A stretch of DNA of 64,000 bases from CAZDWZ01 sp964509425 (GCA_964509425.1 CAZDWZ010000007.1:1-64000), one strand, 5' to 3'; positions 18,545 to 27,762 are shown, counted from the first letter of the stretch. The notes: generated by a model from the sequence alone, not told the origin. Program-made: numbers and translations.

Positions 18545-19672
18545 TTACTTTGCGTTTTCCCACACACCGTTTCGAACTTCGATAATTAAGTCCTCCCGAT
18601 TTGAACGACCTTGGTCGTCAAAACGGAGACGGCCGGAAACCCCCGTGTGATCACTCTTTCGCACCTTGGTTGAGACGCAAGCCGCGTCGATCGACCCGCA
18701 TTCTTTCATTGCCCCCGCGAGAACCATGAGATCGTCGTAGGCGAGAACCGCTTCCATCCTCGGTTCGGAATTAAATCTCTCCTTCATCCGCTTGAAGAAG
18801 AGCTTTTGCTGATCCGTGAGCTTTCCTTCGACGAATCCGAGCCAGACGATGAGGGACTTGTTCTCCTCATAAAGCTTCCGGACCTCAGCCGTATCCGAGT
18901 CCGGAATCAAGGGGGCAAGAAAGTGCACCGTCGGGAGCGAGAGGAGGCCCAGCGTTTTCATTTGCTTCATGACGAGCCCGCTATCTCTCCACGTGCAGAA
19001 CACCAAGACCTCCGGATTTTTCTGCTTCAGCCGAAGCAGCAGTGGCCGGAAGTCCGTTTCGCCCGGTGCATACGACTCTTTTGCCGCCTCTTGAAGACCG
19101 AGTCGCCTCGCCTCTCCATCGAAACTCTTTTCAATCGCCGCGCACCCTTCGCTGGCTTCCGACAGCAGCGCAAACCTCTTTTGGCCTCGAGATGCTGCGG
19201 CCTGTGCCAGGCTCTTTCCTTGAGAATCTGCATCGCCCCAGTCGCGAAAGAAAAATGGACTCTCCGTCGCAATATCTCCGATCGACGCCGCGTAGAACAT
19301 CATTCGATTGGAACGCTTCACAGGATCTTTTATTGCCGCCGTGATGTGAGAGAAGGACGAAAATAGAACGTCGATGGCGTCGGCCTGGAGCAGCTTATTC
19401 ACGCCCTGCACGGCGGACTTTGGATCGCCTGCGTTATCTTCGACGATCAACTTGACGGGACGACCACCGATACCTCCTGCCGCGTTAATATCCTCCGAAG
19501 CGAGCTGAAGCGCCTGATTTTGTGAGCTTCCGATTTTCGCAAGCTTCCCGGAGAGCGCGAGAGTCGCCCCAATTTTTACAGGTTCCGGCTCGGCAAGGCC
19601 CGGCGAAACGGCGAACAGGCCGAAGAACAGAACTGAGGCGAACGGCAGGGCGAAAAGTTTTATGAGACTCAT
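18545..19672 (-). CDS. Branched-chain amino-acid-type ABC substrate-binding protein
   Basis: Periplasmic binding protein of the LivJ/LivK family. The signal peptide (LIKLFALPFASVLFFGLFAV...GLA, about 26 residues) is followed by VKIGATLALSGKLAKIGSSQ, ALQLASEDINAAGGIGGRPVKLIVEDNAGDPKSAVQGVNKLL, and the hinge and second lobe up to 375 residues. This order is typical. No permease or ATPase genes lie beside it, so it is either an orphan subunit or works in trans or as a sensor. The ligand cannot be told from sequence; relatives bind leucine, other amino acids, amides or urea. Confidence 0.85.
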   Translation of the reverse strand: MSLIKLFALPFASVLFFGLFAVSPGLAEPEPVKIGATLALSGKLAKIGSSQNQALQLASEDINAAGGIGGRPVKLIVEDNAGDPKSAVQGVNKLLQADAIDVLFSSFSHITAAIKDPVKRSNRMMFYAASIGDIATESPFFFRDWGDADSQGKSLAQAAASRGQKRFALLSEASEGCAAIEKSFDGEARRLGLQEAAKESYAPGETDFRPLLLRLKQKNPEVLVFCTWRDSGLVMKQMKTLGLLSLPTVHFLAPLIPDSDTAEVRKLYEENKSLIVWLGFVEGKLTDQQKLFFKRMKERFNSEPRMEAVLAYDDLMVLAGAMKECGSIDAACVSTKVRKSDHTGVSGRLRFDDQGRSNREDLIIEVRNGVWENAK

Positions 19673-19817
19673 TGAGGATACCTCTCTCGCGACGCGGTTT
19701 CACCGGCATCGCTAATTCGCCAATGAGAATTTTGCAAATAGCATTTTGTAATCCTACCCTCTCGCTCTCTTCCTGGCATTTCGCGCGCACTCGCCAGGTG
19801 TGATATCGGATCGAGGT

Positions 19818-20861
19818 ATGGACACCATTAAGCTCACGAAGACAGTAAAAAAGGGTGGTTGCGCCGCAAAGGTCGCCGCTCAGACTCTCAGAGAAATGCT
19901 GCAGAATGTCAGTTTTCCTCCGACACATTCTGAGGTCCTCGTTGATGGAAGCTCATTCGACGATGCCGCGGTGTATCAGGTCTCGGATGAGGTCGCGCTG
20001 GTTCAGACGCTCGATTTTTTCACGCCCATCGTGAACGACGCCTACGCGTTCGGGCGAATCGCCGCGGCAAATGCTCTGAGCGACGTCTATGCGATGGGTG
20101 GAGAGCCAAAGACCTGTCTTGCGATTTTGGCATTTCCGGTCGCCGCTCTGCCGATCGAGCTCGGAGCACGGATACTCCAAGGTGCATCTGACGTCATCGC
20201 TGAGGCCGGCGCGACTTTTGTGGGCGGACATTCCATCGATGACGAGACCTTGAAGTTTGGATTGTCGGTGACAGGATATGTTCATCCAAAAAAGATTTGG
20301 ACGAATGCAGGAGCACGTGAAGGCGACGTGTTGATTCTCACGAAGCCACTCGGAACCGGAACGCTTCTCGCCGGACTAAAATCTGAGGCCTACGCCGAGA
20401 ATCAGATCGGCGACGCCCTCGAGTCGATGGCCACTCTCAACAGAGTTCTCCCGCTTCTCCGTGAAGCAGCGCTGCCGGGAATACACGCGGCGACCGACGT
20501 GACCGGCTTCGGACTTGCGGGTCACGCCATGCAGATGGCGCGAGCGAGTGGGAAATCGTTTGACGTCGAGACGCGTCGCTTGCCGAAATTCGAACGGACG
20601 ATTGAATCCCTCGAGCAAAGTTTCCTGACGAAGGCACACACTTCAAATCGCGAGTATACCGCCGACGGTTGCAGCTTCTCGGGAGTTTCCGATGTTGAGA
20701 AGCTCGTCGTTTTTGACCCGCAAACAAGCGGTGGCCTCCTTCTCTCGGTAGAGAAGAGCGAGAGTGCGATTGTTCTCGCCGACCTTCAGAAATCCTTTTC
20801 GTTTGCCTCCATCGTGGGCACGGTCACCGCAAGCGGGGAAGTGGCCGTACGATTCGCGTAG
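19818..20861 (+). CDS. selD: Selenide, water dikinase SelD
   Basis: Makes selenophosphate from selenide and ATP, the donor for selenocysteine and selenouridine. The N-terminal loop KKGGCAAK keeps the Cys-x-x-Lys pair that matches catalytic Cys17 and Lys20 of the E. coli enzyme; the residue is Cys, not selenocysteine. Family blocks follow: VQTLDFFTPIVNDAYAFGRI, NALSDVYAMGGEP, GGHSIDD, TKPLGTGTLLAGLK, ATDVTGFGLAGHAM and FDPQTSGGLL. The length of 347 residues is normal. ATG at 19818 is preferred over GTG at 19800, which is in an unlike stretch. No selA, selB, tRNA-Sec or ybbB/selU gene lies in the window. Confidence 0.95.
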   Translation: MDTIKLTKTVKKGGCAAKVAAQTLREMLQNVSFPPTHSEVLVDGSSFDDAAVYQVSDEVALVQTLDFFTPIVNDAYAFGRIAAANALSDVYAMGGEPKTCLAILAFPVAALPIELGARILQGASDVIAEAGATFVGGHSIDDETLKFGLSVTGYVHPKKIWTNAGAREGDVLILTKPLGTGTLLAGLKSEAYAENQIGDALESMATLNRVLPLLREAALPGIHAATDVTGFGLAGHAMQMARASGKSFDVETRRLPKFERTIESLEQSFLTKAHTSNREYTADGCSFSGVSDVEKLVVFDPQTSGGLLLSVEKSESAIVLADLQKSFSFASIVGTVTASGEVAVRFA

Positions 20862-20946
20862 CCACATCGTGGGAGCAGGAAAAAGAACCAAGTCTTTCGG
20901 GCGTGCCGGAAGGAAACGGTCAGTCTGATTCGGGCGATCCATTAAG

Positions 20947-21085
20947 AAAAAAACACGGAGGTCTAGAGTTCTGGAGGTCTGGAGTTGGCCAGGTGGAAAA
21001 ATAGAAGAAGATGAACAAATTACAGGTGCTCGGTTCATCTAACCCACTCCGGCGACTCTAGAACTCTAGACCTCCGTGTTTTTTC
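20947..21085. repeat. Palindromic intergenic element A
   Basis: An inverted pair flanks a 79-base loop: the left arm (20948-20976) contains AACACGGAGGTCTAGAGTTC and the right arm (21056-21084) is its reverse complement apart from one base. Inside the left arm GGAGGTCTAGAGTT is followed directly by a diverged copy GGAGGTCTGGAGTT. The A/T runs at the ends would give each strand a terminator-like U tract. It fills most of the 306-base gap between the convergent selD and TPR genes; nothing else is visible there. Confidence 0.8.
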
Positions 21086-21167
21086 CTCGGATCAAAACCA
21101 CGAACCATATCGTGCGGACGACTCGGAAGGAATGTGCCTGCTCGTATCGATTCGAGGAAAGTCGGAA

Positions 21168-22259
21168 CTAGTATCCGGCGAGATCGGTCGCCACTTCGAG
21201 GTTGATCTTGGCAATCTGGTCCTTGGGGTCCATTGCCAGTGCTTGACGGAGAAACTCTGTCGCCTTCAAGGTTTCGCCTTTTTGGAGATATGCCCATCCC
21301 AGGGCGCTGAAGAGTCTTGATTGTGGAACACCGGCTTCAGCAGCGCTTTGACTTCGAATTGCTTCGAGCTCCGCTATCCCTTCTTCCACCTTCCCCCGTT
21401 TGATGCGGAGGACGGCCTTTCCGAGGCGAAGTGCCGGAGAATTAGCCGACCCGGCGGGAGCCGCCGCTTCAGCAGCAAGGAGAGTTTTTTCCGCGGGTTT
21501 AAGCTGGCCTCGAGCTTCAAGAACCGCAGCGAGCATTACTGCGGCGAGGAGATCCTTACTATCCTGTTCGACCGCGGAGCGTAAAATCTGCTCCGCCTCG
21601 TCAAATCGGTTTTCCTTGAGAAGCGATTGGGTGAGTTGTTCTCTCGCTTCGAAGTAATCCGGTTTTCGCTCGAGGGCGGCGCGAAAGCTCGGGATCGCCT
21701 CGGTGAGCTTGCCTTGACGAGCGAGCACGATGCCAAAGTTATAAAAAAGTGCTGGGTCTTCGGGAGTCAGCTGGGCGGCGCGTCGAAGAAGCTGCTCTGC
21801 TTCGGCCAACTCGTTTTGTTGGATACGGATTACTGCAAGACCTTGAATGGCCTGAGAAGAATTCCGATCGAGAGCGATCGATCGGTCGAAATATTCTTCT
21901 GCCTCGTTCAGATCTCCCTCAGCAGCTGCCACAGCGCCGAGACCCGCGAGAAAAGAGGCGTCTTCACGGATGTCGTTCGCCTTCGTAAACCGGCTCCGAG
22001 CATCTGCATAAGATTTTTTCCGGAGCGCGAGGATGCCGAGATTCGCGTGAACCTCCGCAAGCTGCGGACAGACTTTCGCGGCTTCAAGCAGGATCGACTC
22101 TTGTTGCGCTGCTGGCAGCGACTCGTCAGGACGAAGACTAGCGGCAGCTTGGGCACAGTTTTTGGGAGCGGCCGCTTGTGCGATTCCAAAGGGTGAAAAC
22201 AGCACAGCGCAGATCAGAGCGGCACACCGCAAAGACGTAAACATGTCGATACTGCTCAT
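21168..22259 (-). CDS. Exported tetratricopeptide-repeat protein
   Basis: About 363 residues. A signal peptide (MFTSLRCAALICAVLFSPFGIAQAAA) leads into about nine 34-residue TPR units, such as AEVHANLGILALRKKSYADARSRFTKA, PALFYNFGIVLARQGKLTEAIPSFRAAL and GWAYLQKGETLKATEFLRQALAMDP. TPR proteins of this kind are periplasmic scaffolds; the partner is unknown. ATG at 22259 overlaps the stop of the aminotransferase gene (ATGA), so the two are translationally coupled; longer frames run into that gene. Codon use is like its neighbours. Confidence 0.8.
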   Translation of the reverse strand: MSSIDMFTSLRCAALICAVLFSPFGIAQAAAPKNCAQAAASLRPDESLPAAQQESILLEAAKVCPQLAEVHANLGILALRKKSYADARSRFTKANDIREDASFLAGLGAVAAAEGDLNEAEEYFDRSIALDRNSSQAIQGLAVIRIQQNELAEAEQLLRRAAQLTPEDPALFYNFGIVLARQGKLTEAIPSFRAALERKPDYFEAREQLTQSLLKENRFDEAEQILRSAVEQDSKDLLAAVMLAAVLEARGQLKPAEKTLLAAEAAAPAGSANSPALRLGKAVLRIKRGKVEEGIAELEAIRSQSAAEAGVPQSRLFSALGWAYLQKGETLKATEFLRQALAMDPKDQIAKINLEVATDLAGY

Positions 22260-23500
22260 GACAATGCTCCCATGGCTCGAATCGCCGCTCGTAAACGCTG
22301 CTCCGGTTCGACAAGAGCGAACCTCACCCATTCGTCCGCAGATGCGTCGAATCCGGCCCCTGGAAGAACAGCGACATTCGCGCGCTCAAGCACATATCGT
22401 GAAAACGCCATGCTTTTCATCGCACGGTATTGAGACGGAATCTTCGCCCACAAAAACAGCGAGCCCTTCGGTGTCTCAAACTCCCAGTTCAGCGTGTTTA
22501 GCCCGTCAACGAGAACATCCCGGCGCGTTTGATACGTCTCTCTCGTCTCCGCGAGCACGTTGTCGTATTGACTAAGAGCTTTGATAGACGCGATCTGGAC
22601 CGGCTGAAAGATGCCGCAATCGAGATAACTCTTGATTTTCTTCAACGCCGAGATCAGACGCTCATTCCCAGAACAAAATCCGGCACGCCAACCGCCGAGG
22701 CTCATTCCCTTCGAAAGCGAGCAACATTCAACCGCAATTTCCTTCGCACCCGGAATCTCGAGAATGCTCGGCGTTCGCATACCGTCGAAAGACAAGTCCG
22801 CATAGGCGAAGTCGTGCGCCAAGTAGAAGCCCTTCGATTTCGCGAGGTGAACGAGACGTTCGAAGAATCCAGCCGTTACCACAGTCGCTGTCGGATTGTG
22901 AGGGAAGCTGATGATCATCATCATCGGCCGGGGCCACGTCCGCTCGTACGTGGCCGTGAGTCTCGAAAAAAAGGTTTCGCTTTTTTCAGTGAGCACATCG
23001 ATGGTCCCATCCCGTTCGGCATCTTCCGGAGACATCAATGGAAGCGGAACTCCGATCAGGTTGGCTCCGGCAAGCACGATAGCAGCCGAATGAATGGGGT
23101 AACTCGGCGTCGGAAGAAGGACGGTGTCGCCGGTGCTGGCCATCGCAAAGAGGAGGTGCGAGAGGCCTTCCTTAATACCCATCGTCGCCACGACTTCCGT
23201 AGCAGGATGCACCTCCACCTTGAAGCGTCGGGCATACCAGTCCGAAACCGCTTCCCGGAGCTTGGCTATGCCCTGCGACGAAGAATACCGGTGATTGTGA
23301 GGCTGAAGACAGGATTGAACAAGTTTTTCCACCGCCGCTGGTGGCGGAGTAAGCGCCGGGTTTACCTGGCTCAATTCGTAAACGTCACGGCCTTCCAGCC
23401 GTGCCTGAACCACCGCCTGCGCTATCTCGCCGAGGACAAAAGGCGGGAGGTGGTGGACGAAAAAATGTTGAAAAGACTTTGAAGGCACGGAGTGATTCAA
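22256..23500 (-). CDS. Class I/II aminotransferase, AlaC-like
   Basis: PLP-dependent transaminase of 414 residues. Motifs: HRYSSSQGIAKLREAV, the SFPHNPTATV substrate loop, the DFAYADLSFDG aspartate, and the PLP lysine in CSLSKGMSLGGWRAGF, followed by the C-terminal GAGFDASADEWVRFALV with its carboxylate-binding Arg. Fold-type I family members closest to this pattern (AlaC, LL-diaminopimelate aminotransferase) make alanine or act on aromatic or acidic amino acids, so the substrate is open. The stop overlaps the start of the TPR gene. It lies 57 bases downstream of lipA with a hairpin in between. Confidence 0.85.
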   Translation of the reverse strand: MNHSVPSKSFQHFFVHHLPPFVLGEIAQAVVQARLEGRDVYELSQVNPALTPPPAAVEKLVQSCLQPHNHRYSSSQGIAKLREAVSDWYARRFKVEVHPATEVVATMGIKEGLSHLLFAMASTGDTVLLPTPSYPIHSAAIVLAGANLIGVPLPLMSPEDAERDGTIDVLTEKSETFFSRLTATYERTWPRPMMMIISFPHNPTATVVTAGFFERLVHLAKSKGFYLAHDFAYADLSFDGMRTPSILEIPGAKEIAVECCSLSKGMSLGGWRAGFCSGNERLISALKKIKSYLDCGIFQPVQIASIKALSQYDNVLAETRETYQTRRDVLVDGLNTLNWEFETPKGSLFLWAKIPSQYRAMKSMAFSRYVLERANVAVLPGAGFDASADEWVRFALVEPEQRLRAAIRAMGALS

Positions 23501-23525
23501 TATGTTCGGCGACTATTTCCGGAAC

Positions 23526-23542
23526 CGTTGTGTATCACAACG
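23526..23542. terminator. Small hairpin between lipA and the aminotransferase gene
   Basis: Stem CGTTGTG/CACAACG (23526-23532 with 23536-23542) with a three-base loop. No U-run follows, so it may be a weak terminator or an mRNA processing site separating the two minus-strand genes. Confidence 0.4.
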
Positions 23543-23557
23543 TCCAGTGATTTCCAC

Positions 23558-24463
23558 TTAGACGTTTGAGAGAAGCTTTGCTTCGTCCGCATGGTAGCTG
23601 CTTCGCACTAAAGGTCCGATAAAAGCTTCCGGAAATCCAATTTCCTTTGCTTGGTCCTCGAACCACTTAAACTTCTCGGGCGAGAGATACTCGACCACAG
23701 GTAAGTGCTCGATAGTCGGCCGCATATATTGGCCGGCAGTGAAGATATCGACCCCTTCCGCTCTGGCATCGCGCATAAGTGAGAGCACTTCGTCTTCCTG
23801 CTCACCGAGACCAAGCATGATTCCGGTCTTCGTAGCGACACCGGAAAACCGCTTGGCATGGGCGAGCAGGTCGAGGGATCGGCGATAGCTCGATCCGGGG
23901 CGCACCCGGCGATACAGTCTCGGAACGGTTTCGAGATTATGGTTCAGCACGTCGGGACCTGCCGAAAGCACTGTCTCCAGCGCGGAGTCGGAGCCACGAA
24001 AGTCCGGAATGAGCACTTCAATCGTCACGTGAGGAGTTCGCCTTCGAACCGCCTCGATCGATGCCTTGAATCCGGAAGCTCCTCCGTCCTCGAGATCATC
24101 CCGAGCGACCGACGTAATGACGACATGGCGGAGTTTGAGCTCTTCGACCGTTTCGGCGAGGCGTTCGCCTTCGGCGGCAAAGCCGCTTGCGGGGAACTTT
24201 GGCTTCCCGGTTTGAACCGCACAGAATCTGCAGCCGCGGGTGCAAACATCGCCCAGAATCATGAAGGTGGCCGTACCCCGGCGAAAGCATTCCGAGATAT
24301 TCGGACAGCGGGCTTCTTCGCAGACGGTATTGAGAACTGACTTCCGGAGAAGCTTTTTGATCGGGACCGTGCCTTCACCACCTCCAGGCGGACGGCGAAG
24401 CCATTCCGGGAGTCGTTGTATGGGTTCAGGCGTCTTCGAGTTTTCCCGAACTTCATCGCTCAT
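23558..24463 (-). CDS. lipA: Lipoyl synthase LipA
   Basis: Radical-SAM enzyme that inserts two sulfurs into octanoyl groups on E2 and H proteins. It has the auxiliary cluster motif (CEEARCPNISEC), then the radical-SAM motif CTRGCRFC, then VVITSVARDDLEDGGA, HNLETVPRLYRRVRPGSSYRRSL and the C-terminal RSSYHADE. All six cluster cysteines and the final Arg-Ser-Ser are present. The length of 301 residues is normal. ATG at 24463 (MSDEVREN) fits. The likely client is the lipoylated E2 encoded at 29185-30624; no lipB gene is visible in the window. Confidence 0.96.
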   Translation of the reverse strand: MSDEVRENSKTPEPIQRLPEWLRRPPGGGEGTVPIKKLLRKSVLNTVCEEARCPNISECFRRGTATFMILGDVCTRGCRFCAVQTGKPKFPASGFAAEGERLAETVEELKLRHVVITSVARDDLEDGGASGFKASIEAVRRRTPHVTIEVLIPDFRGSDSALETVLSAGPDVLNHNLETVPRLYRRVRPGSSYRRSLDLLAHAKRFSGVATKTGIMLGLGEQEDEVLSLMRDARAEGVDIFTAGQYMRPTIEHLPVVEYLSPEKFKWFEDQAKEIGFPEAFIGPLVRSSYHADEAKLLSNV

Positions 24464-24549
24464 TCAAAATACTCCGGTTGAAGGGCGGCATAAAGTTTTC
24501 ATCAAACATCGAGTCTTCAGCACGGATTATTCCGTGTCGGAATTTCGAT

Positions 24550-25371
24550 TTAGTCCTGATAAGGCGAGAGCAGCCGGTCGAACGAAATACAACGGCGCAG
24601 ATCTCCTTGCACTCGCATTTTCTGCGCGAAGATCGCGAGCTGCGGATTCAAATGACCATTCACCAATTGCAGGAAATCACGCTGATGCATGGTAATGACG
24701 ATATCCGCCTCTTCACGGCGATTGAAGACGTCGACTTGTTCTTTCACGATCACCGTCCAGATACCGCCCTGATATCCTTTCAGCTCGATTCGATATCGAC
24801 CTTCGAGCTCCTGCCGGTCGCGATCGTCCAAAATGTCAAAGCGGTAGAGGATCTCGGAATTAAAGAACTCTTTCGCGCTCTTCACGTTGACGTGCGGTTC
24901 CTGCAGCGGCTGATGGGCCGGAGGAGGAAGAGGAGCGCCGCGGTCGAGATCAAATGCCGGGGCAAGCGGATCGTCCGGAGTGTGACCGTTGGTGTCTCCC
25001 TCGTGAGTAAAGGACTCGTCGGAGTCGTCGTCATGGTGATGATGCGGTTCTTGAACCGGCCTTCTGCCCTGATTGCGTTGTTGCCCCCGGCCTCGGCGTC
25101 CCTGTTCTCGATCGTCTCCCGAATCACCACGGCCCGAGGCTCGATATCCTCCACCCGAAAATTCGGGCTTCTCAAACTTGCGTTCATCACGGTTGAAGAC
25201 CGGGAGCCCCTCCGGAGGATCAGCGGAAAACGGCACATCGCCCTCAGCATGACCGTGCGAGGGGAGCTCGGAGAGCGACAAGTCGTTCAGCAAGGGGTCG
25301 TCGCCGGCGGCGTCGGACTCGCCTTTTACTAACGATTTCCACCAAGTGCGGGTAAAGGGGGCAAATAACAT
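24550..25371 (-). CDS. SCP2-like domain protein with a disordered N-terminal region
   Basis: The first about 160 residues are low-complexity and charged: Asp/Gly/Arg-rich, a His run (HHHHDDDSDE) and a Pro-rich stretch. The C-terminal about 100 residues (LEGRYRIELKGYQGGIWTVIVKE, DIVITMHQRDFLQLVNGHLNPQLAIFAQKMRVQGD) match the sterol-carrier-protein-2 pattern, which binds acyl or lipid ligands. The fold call is from pattern and is not certain. The His/Asp segment might bind metal, which is inference. No operon partner; it precedes lipA by 86 bases on the same strand. Confidence 0.55.
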   Translation of the reverse strand: MLFAPFTRTWWKSLVKGESDAAGDDPLLNDLSLSELPSHGHAEGDVPFSADPPEGLPVFNRDERKFEKPEFSGGGYRASGRGDSGDDREQGRRGRGQQRNQGRRPVQEPHHHHDDDSDESFTHEGDTNGHTPDDPLAPAFDLDRGAPLPPPAHQPLQEPHVNVKSAKEFFNSEILYRFDILDDRDRQELEGRYRIELKGYQGGIWTVIVKEQVDVFNRREEADIVITMHQRDFLQLVNGHLNPQLAIFAQKMRVQGDLRRCISFDRLLSPYQD

Positions 25372-25555
25372 AGACGCTCGGTTCCTTCGGGGACGGTTAA
25401 GTTGCTTGCCCGTCGCGGCAGAGTCGCGACCAGCAGGCGATAGCGGTAGCCATTAGAAAAATTTCGCGAAAGCTAAGCTTTCTCACTATTAAAAGATACA
25501 ATTTTCTTCTGGCAACCGCTATATATGCACTTAAACAGGTGCATAGAACAAGAAG

Positions 25556-26188
25556 ATGAGCGCGCCATACGACAAGGTCATTGCGGTTACTGGTGGAATC
25601 GGGTCCGGGAAATCAACCGTCTGTCGTTTGATGGCCGAGGCCGGAGCCGCTGTGGTTTCAGCCGACGAGACCGCGCGTCAGATTGTCCGGCCCGGCAGTA
25701 AGGTTCTTGAGGAAATTGCCAGACAATTTGGGCCGGAGTTCCTCACCGGAGCCGGTGAGCTCGATCGGACGCGGCTTGGTCGTCTGGTTTTTAGTGTTCC
25801 CAGCGAGCGGAAGAAGCTCGAAGCGATCACGCACCCCGAGATCCAGAAAATCGCGAAGCAGGAGTTCGAGCGAATTTTGCAGTCGCAACGCTCCAACGGA
25901 ACGCCGCCACTCGTTTTTTACGATTGCCCACTCTACTTTGAAGCAGGACTTGAGCGATTCGGATTTCGCGAAGCCGTTTTGGTTGATGCTCCAGATTCCG
26001 TCTGCTTGCAGCGAATAATCACGCGCGACGGACTTACACAGGAAGATGCGGAGCGAAAGCTCAAATCTCAAATTCCGTTGTCCGAAAAACGACAACGTGC
26101 GACGCGAGTGATCCAAAATGACGAAGACATTACGTCCTTACGAAAGAAGGTTACGGATTACCTGCAAACACTCGCAATCGTTTCGTGA
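25556..26188 (+). CDS. coaE: Dephospho-CoA kinase CoaE
   Basis: Last step of coenzyme A synthesis, phosphorylating the ribose 3'-OH with ATP. The P-loop GGIGSGKST is at residues 14-22, followed by VVSADETARQIVRPG (acidic and substrate-binding), the LEAITHPEI motif and FYDCPLYFEAG. The length of 210 residues is normal. ATG at 25556 has only AAGAAG upstream. TATATATG lies in the region before it, which could be a -10 element. It stands alone before the threonine catabolism genes. Confidence 0.95.
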   Translation: MSAPYDKVIAVTGGIGSGKSTVCRLMAEAGAAVVSADETARQIVRPGSKVLEEIARQFGPEFLTGAGELDRTRLGRLVFSVPSERKKLEAITHPEIQKIAKQEFERILQSQRSNGTPPLVFYDCPLYFEAGLERFGFREAVLVDAPDSVCLQRIITRDGLTQEDAERKLKSQIPLSEKRQRATRVIQNDEDITSLRKKVTDYLQTLAIVS

Positions 26189-26279
26189 TTTGCGACAATT
26201 TTTTTTGATTTGAAAAAATTCACTGATTTCCCCCGAGTCCGCAAAATGCGGCGCTTCGGCTCTGTGATTGAAAATGCTC

Positions 26280-26349
26280 TGTTCATTTCAAGCACTTCGC
26301 CGAGAATGAAACGCTCTGAGGCGGAAACCGGAGAGTTTCCGAATGAACA
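26280..26349 (+). promoter_or_regulatory. Structured leader before the threonine dehydrogenase gene
   Basis: An 8-bp outer stem, TGTTCATT (26280-26287) with AATGAACA (26342-26349), encloses a hairpin CGGAAAC/GTTTCCG (26322-26328 with 26335-26341). The start codon at 26420 is 71 bases further on. It is riboswitch- or attenuator-like in shape, but I recognise no known class and see no leader peptide rich in threonine codons. Confidence 0.4.
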
Positions 26350-26419
26350 TTCTCCTGATTGACGCCCCTCATCGATTGCCGTATCTAGCACCCAAATTTT
26401 TGTTCGGGAGGAATTTTGC

Positions 26420-27574
26420 ATGGCCGTGCCTGTAAAGCGAACGAAGGCAATCCTCGTCACCGGAGCTTGCGGTGAGATCGGAAGTAATCTCCTTCGAGAA
26501 CTCCTCAGTGAGCCGGAGCTCCTCGGAGACCCCGAACTCGGCGACTCCAAACTTCATGGCGATTCTGCCACTCGAATTAAATCTCCTGAGTCATACGCAC
26601 TCGTCGGACTCGATATCCTCCCACCCACTCCCAGTCACAAAGTTCCGACGGTGCAATACGTTCGCGGCGATATCACCGATCCGGCGGCGCTAGCGTCCCT
26701 CGAGAGCGACTACGATTTCGAAACCATATTCCATCTCGCTGCGATTCTCTCGACGGGCGGTGAGCGCGAGCCCGAACATGCTTACGAAGTAAACATGGAT
26801 GGGAGTGAAAACATTCTTGCGCTCGCACGTCGGCAGGGAAGTGTGCGCGAGCGGCCGACCAAGATAATTTTCCCGAGCACCGTCGCCGCCTACGGAATTC
26901 CTTCCGGCGGCGAAGAAGACCGCGAGACTTTCAAGAAACATTTTGGCGCGGTCGGCGAGAGCAGTTTTCTCGAACCGATCACGATGTACGGCATCAATAA
27001 GCTCGCCGTCGAACAACTCGGCCGGTATTACGATCGGCATTACGCGTTGCTTTCGAGGAAGGAAGTAAAATCCTGTGTTGATTTCCGCTCGATAAGACTT
27101 CCAGGCGTTCTCAGCGCAAACACCATCCCGACCGGCGGAACGAGCGATTACGCGCCGGAAATCGTGCACTCCGCGGCGCAAGGGAAAATGTATGAGTGTT
27201 TTGCGCGTCCACGGACGACGATACCGTTCCTGGCAATGCCGGATGCTGTCAAGGCTCTTCGTGGCATCGCGGCAGCTCCCAAAAATCGACTGAATCAGGT
27301 GGTTTACAACGTTGCTGGATTCTCGGTGAGCGCCCAGGAGATTGCGCACGAAGTGAAGAAACACTTTCCGGATTCCACGGTTGTTTTTAAAGCCGATCCG
27401 CGGCGCATTAGGATTCTCGAAAGCTGGCCCGCAGCCATGGATGATCGAGCCGCACGGCGCGATTGGGGTTGGGCGCCGGATTACGATTTCTTCAGCACTT
27501 TTAAAGATTACCTCATTCCCGGAGTGAAATCGCTCTATCAGGAAAAAGAGGCCCCGCTTCAGGCCGCGCTCTAA
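26420..27574 (+). CDS. L-threonine 3-dehydrogenase, SDR (epimerase-like) type
   Basis: NAD-dependent oxidation of threonine to 2-amino-3-oxobutyrate in the cytoplasm. Rossmann motif VTGACGEIGSNLL is at the N-terminus, YGINK holds the catalytic Tyr-x3-Lys, and FPSTVAAYG carries the Ser/Thr. The family-specific C-terminal block ILESWPAAMDDRAARRDWGW distinguishes it from sugar epimerases and from the zinc-type Tdh of E. coli. At 384 residues it is longer than most members; an unusual Glu/Pro/Asp-rich insert lies at about residues 34-55 (ELGDSKLHGDSATRIKS). It precedes kbl on the same strand; the two enzymes act in sequence. Confidence 0.85.
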   Translation: MAVPVKRTKAILVTGACGEIGSNLLRELLSEPELLGDPELGDSKLHGDSATRIKSPESYALVGLDILPPTPSHKVPTVQYVRGDITDPAALASLESDYDFETIFHLAAILSTGGEREPEHAYEVNMDGSENILALARRQGSVRERPTKIIFPSTVAAYGIPSGGEEDRETFKKHFGAVGESSFLEPITMYGINKLAVEQLGRYYDRHYALLSRKEVKSCVDFRSIRLPGVLSANTIPTGGTSDYAPEIVHSAAQGKMYECFARPRTTIPFLAMPDAVKALRGIAAAPKNRLNQVVYNVAGFSVSAQEIAHEVKKHFPDSTVVFKADPRRIRILESWPAAMDDRAARRDWGWAPDYDFFSTFKDYLIPGVKSLYQEKEAPLQAAL

Positions 27575-27762
27575 TAAGGCGGTCAAAAAGTTTAACCACT
27601 GGGTAACCTTCATCCCGGATATTCCGGCACTGCCGATTTCATGCGGCTCTCCGCCCTCCCACGGTGATGGTGCCGTCCCCCGTATTTGTTTCCTGAAGTT
27701 CGACTGTTGAATCAGGCTGGGCTATTACCCAAATGATTAACAAATGTTTAATTTCGGGTTGT

